In this document: positions 1-8,836 of the stretch, in pieces
Position numbering within the stretch: position 1 is the first letter of the stretch
Layout: every line of letters begins with the position of its first letter
Source: a virus
DNA length: 31,464 nucleotides
IMG/VR virus record: IMGVR_UViG_3300047558_000066
Span: 1-31,464 of that record
Strand: one strand, 5' to 3'
The notes under the pieces: model-generated
The model's database searches: none
Seen by the model: the letters and a program-made list of their open reading frames with translations, nothing else
What the model was told of the DNA's origin: nothing
Translations under genes and position numbers: made by a program

Positions 1-3000
1 CAACACTGTCGCCATCACTTAGAATACGAACTGTTAGTGTTTCGTTGTCACGAATAACAGCCATGTCTTGATGTGCTAGTGGCACTAAGTTCTGATTGAG
101 AACGAAGTTTTCATCGCCTAGTGTTAGTGGTTGTGGTACTGTGCCTGCTTTGTATGCTTTGAATTCACGAGCGTTAGGGTTCAAGGAGATAGTTGAGCCA
201 ACTTCCCACTCCTGTTGTGCCCACGCTAAGAACTCTTTGATCATTAGATTCCAGTCTACCTGATCAGTGCCGCGTAGATTGTCGAATATTACGCCGTGTT
301 CTGCTTGCCAACGACCATAGTTGCGAATGAACTCTGATACGCCTTGTGTAGTGTAGAACTCTGTGCCGTAAGCGATAGGAACAGTAGATGTTGGGTCATA
401 CACTGTTGATAGTTCAACTGATGCTCGATTGATTGTAATCTTCTCATACAAGCCTGCTTTAGGCTCTACTGTGTGAAAGTACGGATCAACTAAACTGTTG
501 CCCCAAACTTGATAACCAGAGTTAGTCTTTTGAATGATAACGCTTGAATAAACTACTGTATCAACAGGTACATCATCATACAATAGGATGCTGTAACTGT
601 CGTCAGGAATCACTAAGTTAGTTTGTGTAGCACTTGGTGCTGTATTCTCAGTTAGGAAACGCAAGAATTGTTTGTCAGAGAAGCCGCCGATCTTGTAGAT
701 CATACGAACATCTGTGTTTTGTAGAGCAGTCTGTACTTGTTCTTGACCACTGTTGCCGTGACGCTTGATGTAGTCAACTACCCAGTTCATATAACTGTGC
801 TTAGCAGTGCCAGCACCATATACTGTTAGTTGTCGTGGGTCTAAACGATAGCGGTCGTTGAATACAAACTGCTGTAAGTCTGAGTTGTACTTGTATGTGT
901 CTAAGTCAGCACATAGGTTGTAGAAGTCTGCCGGTCTGAATGTTGATAGTAGTTTTACTAAGTCAAATGGCCATGTTGATGAACGACGATATGCTGCCTC
1001 TGTTGGGCCCATGTCGCCTACTGTCCAGTCACGATTGAATGTTAGACTGTCGTAGTTGCCGACGATGCGCTCTAGTGGGTCAACTAGTTCGCCTAGTTCG
1101 TTGACAGGTAGTGCGTCTAGTAAGCCTGGACGAACAAAGCGTTGATTTACGATTGGGTTGCCGTCGTTCCAGATCAAGCCGTCAGCAATGTCTTGCCACA
1201 TTACTTCGTTGCCTGATGTGTATGGCGCAACGCCGTAGCGTGATTCCCACCATATTGGCTTGTCTGCTAAGCCTAGCATTTGCCATGGTTGACGGGCTGG
1301 GTCTACTGTGTCATAGAACCATTGATAGATACCGCGCCAGCCGCCTTGCTTCAACAAGCCGCCTGATAGTTTGTTTGTGCTCTTGCCGAAGTTGTAACTG
1401 AACTTGTCGTTGCGGATAAATGTTTGCTTGCGCCAGTTACTGATTCTGTTTCTACCAACCCATGATAAGAAGTTCTTAGTGTACGCTGGTAGTAGTTCTT
1501 CAAATGTGTAGTGTGTTTTTCTCCACTCGCCTGGGAAGATATCAGCGTAACCGATTGCGGCTGGCTGAGCGATCTTTAGGTTGTTGAAGATACGAGTTTC
1601 AAATTCTAGAAGGGCGATGTCACGGAAGTCATTGAACTTGCCGTCAACGAATGTGCCGTAGAGTTTTGTTAGACTGCCATCGTGACCTTGAATCATGTAG
1701 ATTACTGTGTCAAGTTGTTGCTCGGTAACTACACGAGGAGCAAACGCTTGATACAAACCCAACTTTGTTGGTGTGTTAGGAACATAACTGCCCCATGTCT
1801 GATTGTATTCACGAACTGTTACTGTTGAACCTCTTGTGATAGCACGAGTTAGCAGTAGTGATGAGTCTGTTGTGCTAACAGTGTAATCACGGCCGCGTAG
1901 TAGTTGCTCTGTGCTACCTGAAGTTGTAGTTAGATAAACTGCTAGACCGTAGTAGTTTGCTGTAGTGTAATCATACACACGAGATAGTTTGAATACTGCG
2001 GTAGTAACATCTACTTCGTATGTAACAGTTGAAGTTTTGTAAGGGCTACCACTAACGAGCATGTCTGACCAGTAGAACGAATTCTTTTCATTCTTTGTGC
2101 TAGAGATGCGGTAGATGATATCGTCTAAGATTTCAGCTGGGCTTTGACGAACGCTGTAATCACTTGCGGCGGCTAGTTCAACAATCTTTGCTTTGTAGTC
2201 GCTGTATTCTACAGCACTGTGCTGTAGGGCATGAACTAGATTGAACTGAGGATTGCGCAAGAATGTAGCAGGTAGCACTAGACTTGCTGAGTTTTGAACG
2301 ATGGAAGTGCCGTAGCGAGTTAGATCGCCTGCTTCACTAAAGTTGTTGATGCCGTTAGGAACGCCAGTCAAGCCTGGTGAGTTTCTGAAAATACTGCCGT
2401 AGTAGTTGTTCAAGTCGCCGTTAGCAACTGACTTTAGTTGCTCGTTGAACGGGTTGTTAGTCATGTTAGACGGAATCTGGAACTTAGATGTTGGGCTAAC
2501 TTGCTCACTGATGAAAAGAACTGATACTTGATCGCCTGCTGATAAGTCGGTGTAGAACACGATGTTTGTAATGTTCTTTTTGGTGTCACGATAAACAATG
2601 TAATCTGCGGTAGAAATAAAGTCGCCGTTCTTGTAAACTTGAACTGGTGACCATGAACTTGTTTGTTCACTTACTAATACATCAAGTGTTACCATAGCAG
2701 TAGCGATAGTAATGTCCTGTACATTGATTTGATATTGCTGACTTTGAGCGACTGATTCAACCCAGCCGGTGCGCTTGATTGTTGCACCGTTGACTGTTTG
2801 ATGAATGAAACCGTCACTGATGTTCTTGGTTACTGTAGCGCCAGCATTTGTGTAAGTGAATGTATCACTGTTGAGATTGACTGTGAATAAGAAGTCGCCT
2901 GTGTTTGCTGGGCTACTGTATTCAACTGAGAAGCCTAGTACAGCATCGTTAGTTGCTGTTGAACTGCCGATAGTGTAACTGAATAGTTTAGTGCCCCTGA

Positions 3001-4615
3001 ACGCAGAGTTTGTGTATGTAGAGAAACTTACGCCGGTAGCATCAAACGCATCAAATAGCGGTGCTTGATTGATAGCAGTTTTCTTTTGACTTTCGATCCA
3101 GCCTGTTTCGCCAGTTGGAGTTGTGCCCCAGCGCCATGCTGTGCCTAAGTAGTCACCAGGACCTTGAGCAATGTAAATTTGTGAATCAGTGTCAACTGTC
3201 ACACCGACTACCGGTGTTAGAGAGATTTTCTCTACGTTGTTTGTTTTGATTACTTTGACATCGAATACTGTTTTGCGAATACGCTCGTCTTCATCTGCCG
3301 CGAATACAATACGGGTGCCGCTACCAAGTTCAATTTCACTTTCGCCTACGATGCGCAGGTTATATTCGCCTTGTGTTACGTTGACTAGTGGTGCGCCGCC
3401 TTCGTATGTACTTGTACTAACTGCGATTGAGCGTTGTACGTGGTCAACTTGACGAACATAGTAAGTTGTGCCTGCTGTTAGACCGGTAGGTAATTTACCA
3501 GACAATGCTGTGAATGTTACCGGCATGTCTTTGACTAGGTACGTTGTATCGTTGACAATGATACCAAAGTCTGTGACTGAGCGTGATGTGCGAACTACTG
3601 ATGATAAGACAGAGAACGAACTTGCGCCGTTTACGTTCTTCATAGCATTAGTTTCACGTGTATCTAAGAAGTTGACGATACCTGCGCTGATTGTGCCACT
3701 GTCGAACATACGCAAGTCACTTTGAAACTCGATGATTGGGCGTGAGGCACGAGTTTGTGTGTTGTATTGGTTTGCTGTTACATAACCGTTGTATTCGAAG
3801 TGTGTATCGATAACGTTTTGGTGGAACCAGCGGTTAGAACGACTCCATGCGTTACGATCCGCACTTGCGCGGTCGATTGTAATGTAGTCAGGCTGAATAG
3901 GAACATAGAGCGTGATACTCCAGTCTGTTGTATCGTATGGATCATTGTCCCAAGGAATGTACATACCACCGCCGGTAATTTCTGTACATAGCATCTCAGT
4001 AACTGCGATTAGTTCGATTGATGTGCCTACGCCTTGAACATAGTACGCCTTGTTTCGATACGCTTCTTGCTTGACGTTACTGCCCAAGTCGATCTTTAGG
4101 CCGTTGATCAGAGTTAGACCGCTAGGCGTTGTGTATGTTTTCTGACCGATGATTTGCGTAACGTCTAGGGTATCACTTAGCTTGATAGCGTCAGGGCCTA
4201 GAGGTAGCCAGTAGTATTGAGAGAAGTTTACTGCTTTGTCTAGGTTGATGAAACTGTCCCAGCTGTATAGCTTGTTAGTGAATAGTTTGTTGTGATCTTG
4301 GGCAGTCCAGCCTTGATTACGCAGGGCACGAACGATGCCTGGGTAGTCAATGAAGTCTGTAGTTACAGAGGTATCTTTCTTCTGGAAAGTAACGGCAGGG
4401 TCGAACTGATAGTCTGAACGCTCTTTAGTAGGCTCAACTACATACTTGTCTGTTGGAGAAATAGCATAGCCATGTCTGTTGCCAATGTAGCCCTGGACAG
4501 TTTTCATGTCCGGTTGTGATGTTAGAACATCTAGCGTTGCGGCTAGAAATTGCTGATTTGTCTCGGTCTTGAAGATTGATGGGAGAAAATCTAGTGTTCT
4601 GACTTGTTGTGCCAT
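1..4615 (-). CDS. Very large baseplate/tail structural protein in the gp7 position (3' end outside window)
   Basis: The minus-strand frame opening at ATG 4615 (MAQQVRTLDFLPSIF) stays open to base 2, giving at least 1538 residues with no stop, so the gene is cut by the window edge. It follows gp6 directly, the place T4 keeps gp7, the baseplate wedge initiator (about 1030 aa). Stretches near residues 370-400 (PTGLTAGTTYYVRQVD) and 570-590 look like small beta-rich modules common in phage tail proteins. The remainder is Tyr/Asn/Thr-rich with many Trp, as in baseplate proteins. A late-promoter motif lies 31 nt upstream and no strong Shine-Dalgarno site is visible. Structural baseplate role is well supported by context; equating it with gp7 is inference, as I could not align it. 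Confidence 0.7.
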   Translation of the reverse strand, partial: MAQQVRTLDFLPSIFKTETNQQFLAATLDVLTSQPDMKTVQGYIGNRHGYAISPTDKYVVEPTKERSDYQFDPAVTFQKKDTSVTTDFIDYPGIVRALRNQGWTAQDHNKLFTNKLYSWDSFINLDKAVNFSQYYWLPLGPDAIKLSDTLDVTQIIGQKTYTTPSGLTLINGLKIDLGSNVKQEAYRNKAYYVQGVGTSIELIAVTEMLCTEITGGGMYIPWDNDPYDTTDWSITLYVPIQPDYITIDRASADRNAWSRSNRWFHQNVIDTHFEYNGYVTANQYNTQTRASRPIIEFQSDLRMFDSGTISAGIVNFLDTRETNAMKNVNGASSFSVLSSVVRTSRSVTDFGIIVNDTTYLVKDMPVTFTALSGKLPTGLTAGTTYYVRQVDHVQRSIAVSTSTYEGGAPLVNVTQGEYNLRIVGESEIELGSGTRIVFAADEDERIRKTVFDVKVIKTNNVEKISLTPVVGVTVDTDSQIYIAQGPGDYLGTAWRWGTTPTGETGWIESQKKTAINQAPLFDAFDATGVSFSTYTNSAFRGTKLFSYTIGSSTATNDAVLGFSVEYSSPANTGDFLFTVNLNSDTFTYTNAGATVTKNISDGFIHQTVNGATIKRTGWVESVAQSQQYQINVQDITIATAMVTLDVLVSEQTSSWSPVQVYKNGDFISTADYIVYRDTKKNITNIVFYTDLSAGDQVSVLFISEQVSPTSKFQIPSNMTNNPFNEQLKSVANGDLNNYYGSIFRNSPGLTGVPNGINNFSEAGDLTRYGTSIVQNSASLVLPATFLRNPQFNLVHALQHSAVEYSDYKAKIVELAAASDYSVRQSPAEILDDIIYRISSTKNEKNSFYWSDMLVSGSPYKTSTVTYEVDVTTAVFKLSRVYDYTTANYYGLAVYLTTTSGSTEQLLRGRDYTVSTTDSSLLLTRAITRGSTVTVREYNQTWGSYVPNTPTKLGLYQAFAPRVVTEQQLDTVIYMIQGHDGSLTKLYGTFVDGKFNDFRDIALLEFETRIFNNLKIAQPAAIGYADIFPGEWRKTHYTFEELLPAYTKNFLSWVGRNRISNWRKQTFIRNDKFSYNFGKSTNKLSGGLLKQGGWRGIYQWFYDTVDPARQPWQMLGLADKPIWWESRYGVAPYTSGNEVMWQDIADGLIWNDGNPIVNQRFVRPGLLDALPVNELGELVDPLERIVGNYDSLTFNRDWTVGDMGPTEAAYRRSSTWPFDLVKLLSTFRPADFYNLCADLDTYKYNSDLQQFVFNDRYRLDPRQLTVYGAGTAKHSYMNWVVDYIKRHGNSGQEQVQTALQNTDVRMIYKIGGFSDKQFLRFLTENTAPSATQTNLVIPDDSYSILLYDDVPVDTVVYSSVIIQKTNSGYQVWGNSLVDPYFHTVEPKAGLYEKITINRASVELSTVYDPTSTVPIAYGTEFYTTQGVSEFIRNYGRWQAEHGVIFDNLRGTDQVDWNLMIKEFLAWAQQEWEVGSTISLNPNAREFKAYKAGTVPQPLTLGDENFVLNQNLVPLAHQDMAVIRDNETLTVRILSDGDSV

Positions 4616-4646
4616 AGTAGTTACTTACCTATAAATTGTTATAGAG

Positions 4647-4654
4647 TATTTATC
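4647..4654 (-). promoter_or_regulatory. Late promoter motif for the gp7-position gene
   Basis: GATAAATA on the minus strand, in the wider context CGCTGATAAATACT, which is identical to that before gp6. T4 gp55-dependent late promoters have TATAAATA. A 7-bp hairpin (CTAAGAT/ATCTTAG, 4675-4697) over the gp6 stop codon precedes it; a T-run follows only about 10 nt later, so I do not call it a terminator. Confidence 0.75.
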
Positions 4655-4693
4655 AGCGAAAAAACCGATGATTTCTAAGATGGCACCTGAATC

Positions 4694-7600
4694 TTAGCGA
4701 TTCATGTTAGAGGCATTTAGCGATGTGATTACTACGATATCGTTTGTGGTGGCAGCATTTACGAAGATTTCGTATGGCGCTGACTTGATTTCGTACATAT
4801 CGCCGAACTTTTTAGACGGATCAGCCGGTACCAAGATAGTACTGCTGATTAGTCCGCCTAGTTCTGAGTGTAGATAAGCACTCAATTCTGAGAAGTAAAA
4901 TGTGTCGCCAAAGTTCCAGTTAGCAATGTCAAAGTACTTGTTCATTGCGGCCAGAACGCTACTGCGGATCTGCGTATCACTGGCTGTTGTTGAACTGCCC
5001 TTGACTACTTTGATCGTTGCTTGTAGCGCAGGATCAGCTTTGGAGCCGAAAAGCGGCTTGAATGTTACGCTGTTTAGAACAACGCTGTCACTCAACATCT
5101 TGTATTCGTTGAGGCCGTTATACGCTAATTGTAGCTCTGTTAGAGTCGGTTCGTCTGGCTTAGTGATTGAGCCGGTCGTATCTGTTACCCAGTTTGAGTA
5201 ATTAGTATAATACGCCTGAGTCACTAGATACAAGTCAATAATGTTAGTTGTAGCAGGGTCAATACGAGTTGTTTGGCCGCTGTTGTGACGATACTGGAAG
5301 TGTAAGCCGCCTAAGCCTGGCTCTACCTTGTAGTTGCTTGTTACGTCTGTTAGATACAGCACTGCTGGGTAAGTCGCTGGTAGTTCTGCTGACTGATAGA
5401 AGCGGTTGTTGACTTTAGCGCCGCTAACCGCGTCAAGTTGCTCAACTGAAGTTGTAGCGTATGTGAATGTGTATGCGTCTACGATAGATACAACAGTGAA
5501 CTTGCCGTTGTAAGCCGCCGTCGTTGCTGATGTGCCTGCGCCTGAAATTTCGACAGTCAAGCCTTCTGACAGCAAGTGTGCGATCAGACTTGTAGCAGTC
5601 ACGTTGTAGGCGGTTGAACCTACTTCGTGCGTAGCAGATAGTGTGACTGTTAGCGCATCTTCAGCAAAGAATACAGAGCCGGTAGCATATTCGTACACGT
5701 TGTCGTTAGCTTGTGCTAAGGTCTTGATGTATGCGCTTTCGTAAACAACTGTTGCTGGCGGTAGCACTTCGGTGATTGTTGTGCCGTTTGTTTGTGTAAC
5801 TACGCTTGAGAAAACACTTGTTGCCGACGTAATTGTAGGGTTAGTGACTGTTGTATTGGTACGAGTCTTGACAAGTTCAACGAATACGTCAGGGTCTTCA
5901 TTGTATAGACTTGTCTGATTGATCGCTGATACTGATACGCGGAAGTCGTCTGAGAAACCGTCGCTTTGAATAGGCTGACCTACAACATAAAGCGGCACAT
6001 CACGAGTTGCTTCTTTGATTGTGACTGTATCTGTCAGCACTTTGCCGGTCTTAGGATCGAATACTTTATTTGCGTTGTTGAACAGGAAGCGAACTTCTGA
6101 AACGCTTGAGAAGTAGTAGTCAACGTTGCGAATAGAGACAACATAAGCATTGTCTGAGGCATTGTAGGTGAACTTTACAAGATAGTCGGCATACACTGGT
6201 GTAGCAGTGTAAGCAGGAACTTCTTTGAGACTCCAGCGAATATCTGTTACAAGTTTTCTATGGTCGAACTGTAGAACAAAGTCTTTTTGTAATCTAATGT
6301 TCTGAATAGCCTCAGTGCGAACTGATTGATCTACGTTTGTGCTAAACTGAGGGATGATCTTAGCAATCTTAGTATTGCGTGGTACGTAGCCGCTGAGCGT
6401 GATCGGACCAACGCCCTCAGACAAGTTGCCGATGCCGTAGTTATAGCCGTCGCCCACTACGTTCTCTACTGCTACCCAGATGTATTTTTTACCGGTGTCA
6501 CGTGAAGTGATACGATTGCTTTCGTCAAAGAACTTTGTAGAATCTACAGGCACAAACTTTACAAGGGCGCCCTTAGTTAGATACTTTGTCTCTGAACTAC
6601 TGAATGAGCCGGTTGACTGTGGTACTTCTTCGTATTGCTTACCAGTTGATGATACTGTTTGCTGTGTGAAAAAGAAACCGTTGACTTTTGAGCCATCAAT
6701 CGCAGTCAAGTGCCACTTGTAGTCTGTTAGACTTGTATCAACAGCTTGATAGTAGGTATGATAGTATTGTAGCGCGGCAGTTTGCGATAACAAGTTTGCT
6801 AACGTTGTATTGATAAACTCACTTGCGTAGAATACGTTGCTTGCTGAGAATGTTGTTTGATACGGTTGATTATCAAACGTTAGGGCGCCGTCTGCCGCAA
6901 ATACGTTCGTTGAACTATACTTGCCGGTCGGGTCTAACAAGTCCAAGTTACGAGCAACCCCGATTGATGTGCGGTTCACTGCTTTTGACTTGATGATACT
7001 ATTGTATAGTGTGTACGGGAAGTTTGTATAGTCCTCGCCGTTGACCATACGATTCTGTGTGTAATAACGAGCGGGCGCACGTTCTTTGATGTTAGCAAGA
7101 GTTTCACGAGTTAGTGCTGTGCTGTTAGGTGTTTGTAGCGATAGGGTAACTGTGAGAGTCTCAGTCTTGCCTGAGCGACTGATGTAGTCAATCGTTGCTG
7201 AGATGCCGTTCATTTCAGCAGGGTTGATCGTGTATTGTAGGGCGTTGCTACTGCGAACTAAGGTTCTGTAAGAGCCGACCGGAATGTCTGAGAACACGCC
7301 GTCGCCGAATACAAATGTGATTTGATCGTTTGCTCTGCTTGTGATACTGTAAATTGTGCGGGTCTTAGAGCCGTTGACTGATGCTGTCGCATACACGCTA
7401 GGAACTTCTGTCCATAGAGTATCAGTTGTGTTTGCTGATGATAGTGACCACAACCACACATCGTTGTCGTTGATGCCTTGAACGTTGATGTCCTGAATGT
7501 TGTTTTGAATTTTTTCAGCGAACGAGAAGTCAAGTTGTTGTAGAGAGCCCTGCTTGAAATAAAAGAAGAAGCCCGTGTTTGCGCTGCCGTAGCCTAGTTT

Positions 7601-8329
7601 GTCGTTTCTGTAAAGAACGTTGAACTGGCCCTTTGGTGAAGGTGGCACTTCATACAACTTTGTTGAGTTTAGACTTGTTGCGCTTACTAGTTCAAATGAG
7701 GTAGAAGCGCCGTTGATTGTTGTTTGAAATGTTACGATAGGCAATCTTGTAGCAGGAATATTGATTGTGTATTCGTCTGTTTTTACATCTGAGATTGTTT
7801 GACTGTTGCCTGGCTTGCCGATGCGCTGACTTGTTAGTAGCGCCGCGTTGATGATTGTATTGAACTGATCCTGCCAGTTAGCGTTGCCTGGATCGTTCCA
7901 TAGAATTGGGGTATTGCTTAGATTGTAGCCGTTTGAGTCTGTGATGTTTTCAGTAGTTTTTACGGAAGTAACTTTGATAACGCCCTCGGCCGCTTTGTTG
8001 CGCTTAGGCGTGTAACCTACAAGATTGGCCAACTTTACAACACTATCACGGCGTTCGGCTGTATCAAGGAAGTTTTCACGAGCGTTCAAATCACCACGGA
8101 ATGCTAGGGCCTGGCCCATGTAAGCGATAACGTCAAGTAGCGCAACGAATTCACTAGACTCAATGTAGTCGTTGAATGTCTCAGGATAGTTGCGAGTTAA
8201 GTAGTCAATGAAGTTCTTGCGTAGGCTTTCGTAGTCATAACTCTGAAGGTCAGCCGAGCTGTATGCTTCATAAAGTTTAGTCCAGTCTTGTACGCCAAAG
8301 AGTCTTGCTTGTCTTGAGGTTGATGCCAT
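4694..8329 (-). CDS. 6: Baseplate wedge protein gp6 (long form, 1211 aa)
   Basis: Structural subunit of the baseplate wedge; gp6 dimers link neighbouring wedges around the hub in T4. The first 110 residues carry the recognisable gp6/baseplate-J-type start: DWTKLYEAY, then a helical segment with NYPETFNDYIESSEF, LLDVIAYMGQALAF and LANLVGYTPKR. At 1211 aa it is nearly twice T4 gp6 (660 aa). Part of the extra length lies in the C-terminal half, including a beta module near residues 895-960 (YNGKFTVVSIVDAYTFTY, the FCCH-like pattern of many phage virion proteins). It follows gp25 by 47 nt, with its own late promoter and a weak GGGA-type ribosome site before ATG 8329. Confidence 0.9.
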   Translation of the reverse strand: MASTSRQARLFGVQDWTKLYEAYSSADLQSYDYESLRKNFIDYLTRNYPETFNDYIESSEFVALLDVIAYMGQALAFRGDLNARENFLDTAERRDSVVKLANLVGYTPKRNKAAEGVIKVTSVKTTENITDSNGYNLSNTPILWNDPGNANWQDQFNTIINAALLTSQRIGKPGNSQTISDVKTDEYTINIPATRLPIVTFQTTINGASTSFELVSATSLNSTKLYEVPPSPKGQFNVLYRNDKLGYGSANTGFFFYFKQGSLQQLDFSFAEKIQNNIQDINVQGINDNDVWLWSLSSANTTDTLWTEVPSVYATASVNGSKTRTIYSITSRANDQITFVFGDGVFSDIPVGSYRTLVRSSNALQYTINPAEMNGISATIDYISRSGKTETLTVTLSLQTPNSTALTRETLANIKERAPARYYTQNRMVNGEDYTNFPYTLYNSIIKSKAVNRTSIGVARNLDLLDPTGKYSSTNVFAADGALTFDNQPYQTTFSASNVFYASEFINTTLANLLSQTAALQYYHTYYQAVDTSLTDYKWHLTAIDGSKVNGFFFTQQTVSSTGKQYEEVPQSTGSFSSSETKYLTKGALVKFVPVDSTKFFDESNRITSRDTGKKYIWVAVENVVGDGYNYGIGNLSEGVGPITLSGYVPRNTKIAKIIPQFSTNVDQSVRTEAIQNIRLQKDFVLQFDHRKLVTDIRWSLKEVPAYTATPVYADYLVKFTYNASDNAYVVSIRNVDYYFSSVSEVRFLFNNANKVFDPKTGKVLTDTVTIKEATRDVPLYVVGQPIQSDGFSDDFRVSVSAINQTSLYNEDPDVFVELVKTRTNTTVTNPTITSATSVFSSVVTQTNGTTITEVLPPATVVYESAYIKTLAQANDNVYEYATGSVFFAEDALTVTLSATHEVGSTAYNVTATSLIAHLLSEGLTVEISGAGTSATTAAYNGKFTVVSIVDAYTFTYATTSVEQLDAVSGAKVNNRFYQSAELPATYPAVLYLTDVTSNYKVEPGLGGLHFQYRHNSGQTTRIDPATTNIIDLYLVTQAYYTNYSNWVTDTTGSITKPDEPTLTELQLAYNGLNEYKMLSDSVVLNSVTFKPLFGSKADPALQATIKVVKGSSTTASDTQIRSSVLAAMNKYFDIANWNFGDTFYFSELSAYLHSELGGLISSTILVPADPSKKFGDMYEIKSAPYEIFVNAATTNDIVVITSLNASNMNR

Positions 8330-8350
8330 GTTGTTATTCCCGTGATTTAG

Positions 8351-8358
8351 TATTTATC
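8351..8358 (-). promoter_or_regulatory. Late promoter motif for gp6
   Basis: GATAAATA on the minus strand, 21 nt before the gp6 ATG, again within CGCTGATAAATACT. The shared extended context before two adjacent genes supports a real promoter family rather than chance AT-rich sequence. Confidence 0.75.
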
Positions 8359-8376
8359 AGCGAGAAAATAGGCGTT

Positions 8377-8823
8377 TTAGAGTTGCGATGCTACGCCAGA
8401 CATAGCATCCAAGGTGATTGCTACTTTCGCAAAGTCGCCTGACGGGTTGAATGACACATCCATGCCTACGATAACTGAGTTTTCGTATGAGTAAAGTTCA
8501 AGTGACTCTAGGTTGATTCTAGGATCTTGGCCAACTACTCTGCGGACCTCACGCTCAATCTCTTCTCTGACATCTGCGGTGTTAGGTTCAAAAATATAGC
8601 TCCAGATGGTGGTGCCGTATGATGGCTTGCCAGGCTTGTCGCCCTGCTTGATGTTGAACGCATTGAGTAAGTCACGAATAACTAACTCTTTATCCGTGAT
8701 TAGTGTCTTTCTATTAGCAACAGGGCGAAGAGGCGTGTCTGTGATACTGCCAGTTGCGCTGGAAGTAAATTCAGATAGTGGAGTGTTGACGTCCTGTGTA
8801 GAAAAGCCTTTGTAGATTGCCAT
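8377..8823 (-). CDS. 25: Baseplate wedge protein gp25
   Basis: A 148-aa protein of the gp25/GpW family, a sheath-initiator-like part of the baseplate wedge. T4 gp25 is 132 aa. Family features are visible: KTLITDKELVIRDLLNAFN early on, then KPGKPSYGTTIWSYIFEPN and EEIEREVRRVVGQDPRI in the middle, followed by the conserved beta end (VIVGMDVSFNPSG). The ATG at 8823 lies 8 bp downstream of the previous gene's stop codon, and the gap is almost wholly occupied by a late-promoter motif. There is no room for a Shine-Dalgarno sequence on a transcript begun there. Confidence 0.93.
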   Translation of the reverse strand: MAIYKGFSTQDVNTPLSEFTSSATGSITDTPLRPVANRKTLITDKELVIRDLLNAFNIKQGDKPGKPSYGTTIWSYIFEPNTADVREEIEREVRRVVGQDPRINLESLELYSYENSVIVGMDVSFNPSGDFAKVAITLDAMSGVASQL

Positions 8824-8828
8824 AATGA

Positions 8829-8836
8829 TATTTATG
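8829..8836 (-). promoter_or_regulatory. Late promoter motif abutting the gp25 start
   Basis: CATAAATA on the minus strand, overlapping the stop codon of the upstream 673-aa gene and ending 5 nt before the gp25 ATG. By the T4 spacing (start about 6 nt after the motif) transcription would begin at the A of the ATG. Confidence 0.6.
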
